Source: Caulobacter sp. SL161
GTDB taxonomy: Bacteria > Pseudomonadota > Alphaproteobacteria > Caulobacterales > Caulobacteraceae
DNA length: 64,000 bases
Direction of reading: 5' to 3'
Assembly (NCBI RefSeq): GCF_026672375.1
Contig: NZ_JAPPRA010000001.1
Coordinates: forward strand, 3,286,001 to 3,350,000
Positions 54,683-61,699 of the stretch are shown one piece after another (position 1 is the first letter of the stretch; each line of letters begins with the position of its first letter). The notes under the pieces were generated by a model. It had not been told where the DNA came from. It searched no databases and worked only from the letters and a program-made list of their open reading frames with translations. A program made the position numbers and the translations under genes.

Positions 54683-56032
54683 GTGGCGAACGGTGTCGAC
54701 ATCGGGGTGAGGGCCAAGGCGCGTTGCGACGCCCTGGGGACGCCGCCTTACAGTGAGATCGACGGCCAACTGACCCGCCGCTTCCTGACGGCCGCCCACG
54801 GCGCTGCGCTGGACGCTCTCGCGGGATGGATGGCTGAAGCCGGCATGCGCGTGCGCCGAGACGCCGCCGCCAATCTGATCGGCCGCTACGAGGGCGAGAC
54901 GCCCGGCGCCAAGGCTCTGATCATCGGCTCGCATATCGACAGCGTCCGCAACGGCGGTCGCTACGATGGGCCGCTGGGGATCATGCTGGGGATCGACGTG
55001 GTCGAGGCGCTGCATCGCGCCGCCCGCCGCCTGCCCTTCGCAATCGAGATCGTAGCCTTCGGCGACGAGGAGGGCTCGCGCTTTCCCGCCTCGATGAGCT
55101 GCAGCCGCGCCATCACCGGAACCCTGGACGCCAGCGCTCTGGAGATGCGTGACGCTGACGGCGTCTCGGTCGCCGAGGCGCTGATCGCGTTCGGCGGCGA
55201 TCCGGCCAATATCGCTTCCGCCACCCGCCGGCCCGAGGACGTCCTGGCCTTCCTGGAGGCCCATATCGAGCAAGGCCCGGTGCTGGAAGCCGAGGGCCTG
55301 GCCCTGGGCGTCGTCACCGCCATCGCCGCCCAGAAGCGCCTGATGGTGCGGATCACGGGCATGGCCGGACATGCCGGCACGACGCCCATGGGTCTGCGCA
55401 AGGACCCCGGCCCCGCCGCCGGCGAGGCGATGCTGGCCCTGGAGCGGATCTGCCGCGCCGGAACCGACGGCCTGGTCGGCACGGTGGGACGCATGACCGC
55501 CCTGCCCGGCGCTTTCAACGTCATTCCAGGCGCGGTCGAGTTCTCGATGGACATCCGGGCCGAGACCTCCGCCACGCGCGACGCCGCCGTCGAAGCCATC
55601 ACCACCGAGATCCACGCCATCGCCGCCGCGCGGGGCCTTTCGGCGACCGTCACCCTGATGCAGGCCCTGGCCGAGAGCCCCTGCGATCCGTCGCTGATGG
55701 CCCTTCTGGAAGAGGCGCTGAGCGACCTTGGCCTGCCCGCCCGCCGCCTGCCCTCGGGCGCGGGTCACGACGCCATGGTGATGGCCGACCTCTGCCCCAC
55801 CGCCATGCTGTTCATCCGCTGCGAGGGCGGCATCAGCCACAACCCGGCCGAGGCCGTCACCGAGGCCGACTGCGCCCTGGCGGCCCGGGTGATGCTGGGG
55901 TTTGTGGAGAAGCTTTCCCTTACCGTGTCATCCCGGCCGCAGCGCAGCGGAGAGCCGGGACCGCAACAATCGCCGGCGCATCCGGCGGTCCCGGATCGTC
56001 CCTTCGGGACGTCCGGGATGACAGGCGCTTGA
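54683..56032 (+). CDS. Allantoate amidohydrolase-type M20 hydrolase
   Basis: 449-aa zinc hydrolase of the N-carbamoyl-amino-acid hydrolase/allantoate amidohydrolase branch. Metal ligands appear in IGSHIDSVRNGGRYDGPLG, GDEEGSRFPAS, EAHIEQGPVLE and ISHNPAEAV; AGHAGTTPMGLRKDP is the dimerisation/substrate segment. In this operon it should convert allantoate to ureidoglycine. The GTG start at 54683 has a weak SD. The last roughly 35 residues (from TVSSRPQRSGEPG on) are encoded by a palindromic repeat and are not part of the family fold. Confidence 0.88.
   Translation: MANGVDIGVRAKARCDALGTPPYSEIDGQLTRRFLTAAHGAALDALAGWMAEAGMRVRRDAAANLIGRYEGETPGAKALIIGSHIDSVRNGGRYDGPLGIMLGIDVVEALHRAARRLPFAIEIVAFGDEEGSRFPASMSCSRAITGTLDASALEMRDADGVSVAEALIAFGGDPANIASATRRPEDVLAFLEAHIEQGPVLEAEGLALGVVTAIAAQKRLMVRITGMAGHAGTTPMGLRKDPGPAAGEAMLALERICRAGTDGLVGTVGRMTALPGAFNVIPGAVEFSMDIRAETSATRDAAVEAITTEIHAIAAARGLSATVTLMQALAESPCDPSLMALLEEALSDLGLPARRLPSGAGHDAMVMADLCPTAMLFIRCEGGISHNPAEAVTEADCALAARVMLGFVEKLSLTVSSRPQRSGEPGPQQSPAHPAVPDRPFGTSGMTGA
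55926..56023. repeat. Family C palindromic repeat inside the 3' end of the allantoate hydrolase gene
   Basis: Ends TGTCATCCCGG and CCGGGATGACA are inverted copies. Internal short palindromes include TCCCTTCGGGA. The element is in frame with the hydrolase gene and contributes its C-terminal tail, ending 9 nt before the end of the coding region. Confidence 0.8.
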
Positions 56033-56036
56033 GATC

Positions 56037-57272
56037 ATGACCGACACCGATTCAAACCCCATTGGGGAACTCGACCACCCCGCCCGCCTGCTGATGGGCC
56101 CCGGCCCCATCAACGTGCACCCGCGCGTCCTGCGGGCCATGTCGGTGCAGCTGCTCGGCCAGTTCGACCCCGAGTTCACCGGCTACATGAACGAGGTCAT
56201 GGCGCTGTATCGCGGCGTCTTCCAGACCAAGAACCGCTGGACCTTCACGATCGACGGCACCTCGCGCGCCGGCATCGAGGCGGCGCTGGTCTCGACGCTG
56301 CAGCCCGGCGACGACGTCGTGGTGGTCAACGCCGGGCGCTTTGGCCTGCTCTTGGCCGAGATCGCCGAGCGCTGCGACGCCAGGGTCACCTTCGTCGAGG
56401 CCCCGTGGGGAACCGTGGTCGACCCGCAGGCCGTCGAGGACGCGGTCAAGCGCGTGAAGCCGCGCCTGGTGGCCTGCGTGCATGGCGACACCTCGACCAC
56501 CATGGCCCAGCCGCTGGACGAGATCGGCGCGATCTGCCGCGCGCACGGGGCGCTGATGTATGTCGACGCCACCGCCACCCTGTCGGGCATGGACGTCCCC
56601 GTCGACGCCTGGGGCGCCGACATCGTCACCGCCGGCCTGCAAAAGTGCCTGGGCGGTCCCTCCGGCTCGGCTCCCATCACCATCAGCGACCAGGCCGCCG
56701 AGCACATCTTCTCGCGCCGTCACGTCGAGAAGGGCCTCGTCGGAACCGGCGGCGCGGCGGGGAACGGCCGGCGCATCGCCTCCAACTATTTCGATCTGGC
56801 GATGATCATGGACTACTGGTCCGAGAGGCGCCTGAACCACCACACCGAGTGCGCCCCGATGCTGTTCGCCGCCCGCGAATGCGCGCGGCTGGTGCTGGAA
56901 GAAGGGCTCTCGGCCCGCTTCGATCGCCACGCCAAGGCCGGCGCGGCCATGACCGCGGGCCTGGAGGCCATGGGTCTGTCGATCTACGGCGACAAGGCTC
57001 ACAAGATGACCAACGTCACCGGCATCTGGGTCCCGGACGGCGTCGACTACGACCGGGTGAAGGCCCGGATGCGAACCGACTTCGAGATCGAGATCGGCTC
57101 GGCCTTCGGTCCCCTGACCGGCAAGATCTGGCGCATCGGCACCATGGGCGTGAACGCCCGCAAGCACGCGGTCCTGCAGACCCTGGCGGCCTTCGAGGCG
57201 GTGCTGCGCTGGGAGGGCTTCAGCGCTCCGGCCGGCGCGGGGGTGGATGCGGCGGCGGGGGTGTACGGATGA
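56037..57272 (+). CDS. (S)-ureidoglycine--glyoxylate aminotransferase-type enzyme
   Basis: 411-aa class V PLP aminotransferase of the alanine-glyoxylate/ureidoglycine-glyoxylate group. N-terminal ARLLMGPGPINVHPRVLRAM is diagnostic; the PLP lysine is residue 203 in TAGLQKCLGGPSGSA. The context with allantoate hydrolase, PuuE, UraD and PuuD favours PucG/UGXT function: ureidoglycine plus glyoxylate to oxalurate plus glycine. It begins 4 nt after the preceding stop. A family A repeat follows before puuE. Confidence 0.88.
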   Translation: MTDTDSNPIGELDHPARLLMGPGPINVHPRVLRAMSVQLLGQFDPEFTGYMNEVMALYRGVFQTKNRWTFTIDGTSRAGIEAALVSTLQPGDDVVVVNAGRFGLLLAEIAERCDARVTFVEAPWGTVVDPQAVEDAVKRVKPRLVACVHGDTSTTMAQPLDEIGAICRAHGALMYVDATATLSGMDVPVDAWGADIVTAGLQKCLGGPSGSAPITISDQAAEHIFSRRHVEKGLVGTGGAAGNGRRIASNYFDLAMIMDYWSERRLNHHTECAPMLFAARECARLVLEEGLSARFDRHAKAGAAMTAGLEAMGLSIYGDKAHKMTNVTGIWVPDGVDYDRVKARMRTDFEIEIGSAFGPLTGKIWRIGTMGVNARKHAVLQTLAAFEAVLRWEGFSAPAGAGVDAAAGVYG

Positions 57273-57283
57273 GGGCGCGATCC

Positions 57284-57401
57284 AAAATCCTCCCCCTGGC
57301 GGGGGAGGTGTCGGCGCAGCCGACGGAGGGGGAAGTCCTGCTGACCTTGCCCCTTCCCCCTCCGGCGCTACGCGCCACCTCCCCCACTGGGGGGAGGATT
57401 T
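57284..57401. repeat. Palindromic intergenic repeat, family A copy 4
   Basis: It begins AAAATCCTCCCCC and ends GGGGGGAGGATTT, with the core GTCGGCGCAGCCGAC and a second hairpin GGCGCTACGCGCC. It ends exactly 1 nt before the puuE start codon and supplies the GGAGG Shine-Dalgarno sequence for puuE (57394-57398 region). Confidence 0.85.
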
Positions 57402-57402
57402 G

Positions 57403-58317
57403 ATGTCCTACCCCCGCGACCTCATCGGCTATGGCGAGCATCCGCCGCACGCGCGGTGGCCGGGCGGCGCGCGCGTCGCCGTCCAGTTCGTCCTGAACTA
57501 CGAGGAAGGCGCCGAGCGCTCGATCCTGCACGGCGATTCCGTCTCCGAGTTCTTCCTGTCGGAAATGGTCGGCGCCCAGCCGATCCAGGGCATGCGGCAT
57601 ATGTCGATGGAGAGCCTCTACGAGTACGGCTCGCGCGCCGGCTTCTGGCGTATGCGTCGCCTGTTCGAAGAGTTCGGCCTGCCGCTGACCGTGTTCGGCG
57701 TCGCCCAGGCCATGGAGCGCCACCCGGACGCCGTCGAGGCGATGATGACGTCCGGCTGGGAGATCGCGAGCCACGGCTATCGCTGGATCGACTACCAGCA
57801 CTTCACGCCCGACCAAGAACTGGAGCACATCCAGCAGGCCATCGAGATCCAGACGCGCCTGACCGGCGAGCGCCCGCTGGGCTGGTACCAGGGCCGCACC
57901 AGCCCCAACACCGCCCGCCTCGTGGCCCAGGAAGGCGGCTTCGTCTACGACGCCGACAGCTACGCCGACGACCTGCCCTATTGGGACGACCAGCACGGCC
58001 GTCCTCAGCTGATCGTGCCCTACACCCTGGAAGCCAACGATATGCGCTTCACGGCCGCTCAGGGCTTCAACACGGGCGAGCAGTTCTTCACCTATCTGCG
58101 CGACGCCTTCGACGCCCTCTATCTGGAGGGTGAGACCGCGCCGAAGATGATGAGCGTGGGCCTGCACTGCCGCGTGGTCGGCAAGCCGGGGCGGATCGGG
58201 GCGCTTCGGCGGTTCATTGAGCACATCATCAAACACGACAAGGTCTGGGTGGCTCGGCGCATCGACATCGCGCGGCACTGGATCGCCGAGCATCCCTATG
58301 CGGGGGCCGCCAAATGA
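57403..58317 (+). CDS. puuE: Allantoinase PuuE (polysaccharide-deacetylase fold)
   Basis: 304-aa metal-independent allantoinase that opens (S)-allantoin to allantoate. It has the NodB-like fold with MSYPRDLIGYGEHPPHARWPGGA at the start, VQFVLNYEEGAERSILHGD, then WEIASHGYRWIDYQHF and GWYQGRTSPNTARLV, all diagnostic of PuuE. The usual length is about 300 aa. The start at 57403 uses a GGAGG sequence supplied by a palindromic repeat. It is in the operon with pucG- and uraD-type genes. Confidence 0.95.
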   Translation: MSYPRDLIGYGEHPPHARWPGGARVAVQFVLNYEEGAERSILHGDSVSEFFLSEMVGAQPIQGMRHMSMESLYEYGSRAGFWRMRRLFEEFGLPLTVFGVAQAMERHPDAVEAMMTSGWEIASHGYRWIDYQHFTPDQELEHIQQAIEIQTRLTGERPLGWYQGRTSPNTARLVAQEGGFVYDADSYADDLPYWDDQHGRPQLIVPYTLEANDMRFTAAQGFNTGEQFFTYLRDAFDALYLEGETAPKMMSVGLHCRVVGKPGRIGALRRFIEHIIKHDKVWVARRIDIARHWIAEHPYAGAAK

Positions 58318-58333
58318 TCCCCATCCAGCAAAG

Positions 58334-58450
58334 CCCGTCATCCCGCGCTTCATGCGCGGGACCCATGGTTCTACTTCTACGTGAGAGAGAAATCATCTCC
58401 CCACCTGCGACGGACAAATGGGTCCCGCGCATGAAGCGCGGGATGACGGG
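58334..58450. repeat. 32-bp perfect terminal inverted repeat element (family C)
   Basis: The two 32-bp arms (58334-58365 and 58419-58450) are exact inverted copies, beginning CCCGTCATCCCGCGC. They flank 53 nt of lower-GC sequence. The element is 117 bp long, MITE-like, and lies between puuE and uraD within the operon. It shares the GTCATCCCG ends with the repeat at 55926-56023. Confidence 0.85.
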
Positions 58451-58468
58451 GCTTGAGAAGGTGAGCGC

Positions 58469-58993
58469 ATGAGTTCGGCCCCTCCCCTGCCGCTGAAGCT
58501 GCTCAACAGCATGAACCAGACAGCCTTCACCACCGCCCTGCACTTCGCCTTCGAGCTCTCGCCCTGGGTCGTCGAGCGCGCCTGGGACGCTCGCCCGTTC
58601 GCATCCGTCGAAGCGATGCACGCGGCGATGATGGCCGTGCTGGACGCGGCGACCACCGCCGACAAGCTGGCCCTGATCCGCGCCCACCCCGAACTGGCGG
58701 GCAAGGCCGCGATCGCCAAGCAGCTGACGGCCGAGAGCAACGCCGAACAGGCCAGCGCCGGGCTCGACAAGCTGACGCCCGACGAGTTCGCGCGGTTCCA
58801 CGCGCTGAACGCCGCCTACAATGCGCGCTTCGGCTTTCCCTTCATCATCTGCGTGCGCCTGAACGACAAGGCCTCGATCCTCGAGGCCATGGCCGCGCGC
58901 CTTTCCAACGACGAAGCGACCGAGATCGCGCAGGCCATCACCCAGATCGGCCTGATCTCCAAGCTTCGCCTGCTCGACGCGGTGACTGACTGA
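58469..58993 (+). CDS. uraD: OHCU decarboxylase (UraD)
   Basis: 174-aa 2-oxo-4-hydroxy-4-carboxy-5-ureidoimidazoline decarboxylase, giving (S)-allantoin. The catalytic His is in LIRAHPELAGKAA, and the C-terminal core ALNAAYNARFGFPFIICVRLND is typical. The SD is AAGGTG 6 nt before ATG. The stop codon overlaps the puuD start by 1 nt (TGATG). UraH, which produces the substrate from hydroxyisourate, is not in this window. Confidence 0.93.
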   Translation: MSSAPPLPLKLLNSMNQTAFTTALHFAFELSPWVVERAWDARPFASVEAMHAAMMAVLDAATTADKLALIRAHPELAGKAAIAKQLTAESNAEQASAGLDKLTPDEFARFHALNAAYNARFGFPFIICVRLNDKASILEAMAARLSNDEATEIAQAITQIGLISKLRLLDAVTD

Positions 58994-60180
58994 TGGACTA
59001 CGATTTCGCCGGTTGGATCGGCATGGCGCTACGCTGGCTGCACGTGATCGCGGGCGTGGCCTGGATCGGCGCGTCCTTCTACTTCGTCTGGCTGGACAAC
59101 AATCTTCGGGATCCCAATCCGCCCAAGGACGGCGTGAAGGGCGAGTTGTGGGCCGTGCACGGCGGCGGCTTTTACCACTCGCAGAAGTACCTGAACGCGC
59201 CGGCGCACATGCCCGAGCACCTGCACTGGTTCAAGTGGGAGGCTTACACCACCTGGCTGTCGGGCTTTGCGTTGCTGATCGTGCTCTACTATTGGCAGGC
59301 GGGGGTCTATCTGATCGATCCGGCCAGGCACGCCTTTACGCAGAGCCAGGCGATCGGCGGGGGTCTGGCCTTCATCTTCGGCGGTCTTGCGATCTATGAG
59401 GCCCTGTGCCGCTCGCCGCTGGGTCAGAACGGCAAGCTGTTCGGCGTGGTCTGGTTCGGGATCCTGACCGCCGCGACCTGGGCGCTGACCCAGTTGTTCT
59501 CCGACCGCGGCGCCTTCATCCATGTGGGCGCGATCATCGGCACCTGCATGGTCGGGAACGTGTTCCTGGTCATCATCCCCAACCAGCGCAAGATCGTCGC
59601 CGCCATGCTGGCCGGGCAGCCGGTCGATCCGCGCCTGGGGGCGATGGGCAAGCAGCGGTCGGTGCATAACACCCACATGACCCTGCCGGTCATCTTCATC
59701 ATGATCAGCAACCACTATCCGGCCGTCTCCGGACACCCGAAGGCCTGGCTGCTGCTGGCCATGATCAGCGCCGGCGCGATCGCGATCCGCTACTTCTTCA
59801 TCCAGCGCCACTTCGGCAAGATCCGGCACGAGTTCCTGTTCTACGGCGCCATGCTGATCTTCGGCGCCACGACGATCGCCTCCATGAAGCCCAAGGACAA
59901 GGTCGAAATCAGCGGCGAGGTCTCGTTCGCGACGGCGCAGGGAATCATCCAGAAGCACTGCGTGGCCTGCCATGCGGCCACGCCCACCCACGCCAGCTTC
60001 GCCGCCCCGCCCTTGGGCGCGACCTTCGACACGCCTGAGCACATCAAGACCTATGCGGCGAAAATCAACGAGCGCGCGGTGCTCTCGACCAGCATGCCCC
60101 TTGGCAACGAGACCGGCATGACCGATGAGGAGCGGGCCCAGCTGGGCGCCTGGATCAAACAGGGGGCCAATATCCCGTGA
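58993..60180 (+). CDS. puuD: Membrane urate hydroxylase PuuD with cytochrome c domain
   Basis: 395-aa integral membrane urate hydroxylase. The N-terminal 300 residues contain about eight hydrophobic helices (DYDFAGWIGMALRWLHVIAGVAWIG starts the first), with conserved His in HGGGFYHSQKY and MSVHNTHMTLPVIF-like QRSVHNTHMTLPVI segments. Residues about 310-395 are a cytochrome c domain with CVACH (haem CxxCH) and distal Met in STSMPLGNETGM. It oxidises urate to hydroxyisourate and feeds electrons to the respiratory chain. GTGA overlap with tetR downstream. Confidence 0.93.
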   Translation: MDYDFAGWIGMALRWLHVIAGVAWIGASFYFVWLDNNLRDPNPPKDGVKGELWAVHGGGFYHSQKYLNAPAHMPEHLHWFKWEAYTTWLSGFALLIVLYYWQAGVYLIDPARHAFTQSQAIGGGLAFIFGGLAIYEALCRSPLGQNGKLFGVVWFGILTAATWALTQLFSDRGAFIHVGAIIGTCMVGNVFLVIIPNQRKIVAAMLAGQPVDPRLGAMGKQRSVHNTHMTLPVIFIMISNHYPAVSGHPKAWLLLAMISAGAIAIRYFFIQRHFGKIRHEFLFYGAMLIFGATTIASMKPKDKVEISGEVSFATAQGIIQKHCVACHAATPTHASFAAPPLGATFDTPEHIKTYAAKINERAVLSTSMPLGNETGMTDEERAQLGAWIKQGANIP

Positions 60181-60869
60181 CCGACGCCGTCCTGGACGCG
60201 CAAGCCGACGCCGCCGCAGGCTCCGCCGACGGCGCGCCGCGCAAGCGCAACGCCGAGCGCACCCGCAAGGCGATCCTCGCCGCCGCCCTCAGGGAGTTCG
60301 CCCAAGCCGGCTTCGCCGGGGCCCGGATCGAGAAGATCGTCAAGGCCGCCAAGTGCAACATCCGGATGCTGTACCACTACTTCGGGGACAAGAAGGGCCT
60401 GTACATGGCTGTCCTCGAAAGCGCCTACATGGACCTGCGGGCCCGCGAGGCAGAGCTGAAGATCGACTTCGAAAAGCCGCTGGACGGCTTTCTGGAGCTC
60501 CAGCGCTTCACCTTCGACTATTTCGAGAAGAACCCGCGCTTTGAGGGTCTGCTGCGCAACGAGAACCTGCAGCACGGCAAGTTCGCCGCCCAGTCGCGGG
60601 TGGTGTCGGAGACCGCCTTCCCCCTTCGCCGCACGATCGAAGGGCTGATCGAGAGCGGCCAGCGCCAGGGGATCTTCGGCCCGGACCTCGACCCGGTGCA
60701 GATCTATGTGACGATCGCGGCCATGAGCCGCTTCCACCTGGCCAACGGCTATTCGCTGTCGGCCACGCTGAACACCGATATGAGCGCGCCGGAATGGCGC
60801 CGGGAGCGGCTGGACCACGCCCTGGCGCTGCTGGAAGGCTATCTGACGCGCGGCGCGCCCAAGCGCTAA
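60177..60869 (+). CDS. TetR-family regulator of the urate operon
   Basis: 230-aa regulator with an N-terminal HTH (residues about 25-75: ERTRKAILAAALREFAQAGFAGARIEKIVKAAKCNIRMLYHYFGDK, TetR_N; shown by segment). The C-terminal ligand domain (LRRTIEGLIESGQRQGIFGPDLDPVQIY) resembles RutR/CecR-like regulators. GTG start at 60177 overlaps the puuD stop (GTGA, 4 nt), so it is co-expressed with the urate genes and probably autoregulates the operon, with the palindrome at 54527-54554 as candidate site. The ligand is likely a purine catabolite, not shown here. Confidence 0.88.
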   Translation: MTDAVLDAQADAAAGSADGAPRKRNAERTRKAILAAALREFAQAGFAGARIEKIVKAAKCNIRMLYHYFGDKKGLYMAVLESAYMDLRAREAELKIDFEKPLDGFLELQRFTFDYFEKNPRFEGLLRNENLQHGKFAAQSRVVSETAFPLRRTIEGLIESGQRQGIFGPDLDPVQIYVTIAAMSRFHLANGYSLSATLNTDMSAPEWRRERLDHALALLEGYLTRGAPKR

Positions 60870-61573
60870 GAGGCAGGGGACGCCTTGAGCGGCGGGCCGC
60901 TGAACTCGGCCTCGATCTCGACCTGGACCTCGTCGCCGACGCCCATGGTCGCGCCCGGCGCCGGAAGGCCGTAGGCGATCCCGAAGTCCGACCGCTTGAA
61001 GGCGCCCTTGGCCGAGAAACCGATCCGCGCGTTCGGGTCCATCGGATGGCCAGCGTAGCCGCCGTTATAGGTCACATCCAGGGTCACCGGCTTGGTGACG
61101 CCGTGCAGGGTCAGATCGCCGGTGACCTTGCCGGTATCGGGACCCGTGGTCTCGATCTTGGTCGACTTGAAGGTGATGGTCGGATAGCGCGCCGCGTCCA
61201 GCCACTGCGGACCGGTCAGCTCCTTCTGGAACCCGGGCGGCGGCGCGGGCAGGGTCAGGGACTTGGGCTCGATCGTGGCCTCCAGCGAACTGGCCGCAGC
61301 GTTGGCCTGGTCGAACCGCAGCTTGGCGTCGAAATCGGCGAAGCTGGCCGTGTAGTTGGAAAAGCCCAGGTGGCTGACCTTGAAGGTCAGCGAGGCGTGG
61401 GTCTTGTCGAGCGTATAGTCGCCGGCGGGGATATCGGCCTTAGGGGGCTTGGGCGCGGCGGCGGCCGGCGCGGCGGCGGCCGAGGCGGCGGGCGCCTCAG
61501 CCGGCTTTTCAGTGGGTTGCGGCGAGCAGGCGGCGAGCGCCAGCAGCACGGCGATCGGCAGGAGCGGTTTCAT
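60866..61573 (-). CDS. YceI-family periplasmic lipoprotein
   Basis: 235-aa protein with a lipobox (LLALAACSPQP, Cys 16) and an Ala/Pro-rich linker. The YceI domain (about residues 48-230) forms a lipocalin-like barrel: GDYTLDKTHASLTFKVSHLGFSNYT, GFQKELTGPQWLDAARYPTITF, TGDLTLHGVTKPVTLDVTYNGG. Family members bind isoprenoid or amide ligands in the envelope. Its stop codon overlaps that of the convergent tetR gene (4 nt). Substrate unknown. Confidence 0.9.
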   Translation of the reverse strand: MKPLLPIAVLLALAACSPQPTEKPAEAPAASAAAAPAAAAPKPPKADIPAGDYTLDKTHASLTFKVSHLGFSNYTASFADFDAKLRFDQANAAASSLEATIEPKSLTLPAPPPGFQKELTGPQWLDAARYPTITFKSTKIETTGPDTGKVTGDLTLHGVTKPVTLDVTYNGGYAGHPMDPNARIGFSAKGAFKRSDFGIAYGLPAPGATMGVGDEVQVEIEAEFSGPPLKASPAS

Positions 61574-61597
61574 GAAGTTCCCTCAAAGAACCCTACC

Positions 61598-61620
61598 CCG
61601 CGCCAGACATCCCGGCGCGG
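61598..61620. repeat. Inverted repeat upstream of the YceI gene
   Basis: CCGCGCC (61598-61604) and GGCGCGG (61614-61620) form 7-bp arms around a 9-nt loop, between the RTX stop and the YceI start. It may be a weak terminator for the RTX gene. Confidence 0.3.
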
Positions 61621-61699
61621 CCGCCGGCCCCCACGCCGACAAGACATCAACGTAGGGGCGATTTGGAGGTTGCAGGAAGAGGGTTCGTCGCGTGGGAAA

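Noticed and set aside
54544-54756. 70-aa plus-strand ORF upstream of the urate operon
   Set aside because: Cys/Arg-rich, runs through palindromes and into the start of the hydrolase; no SD.
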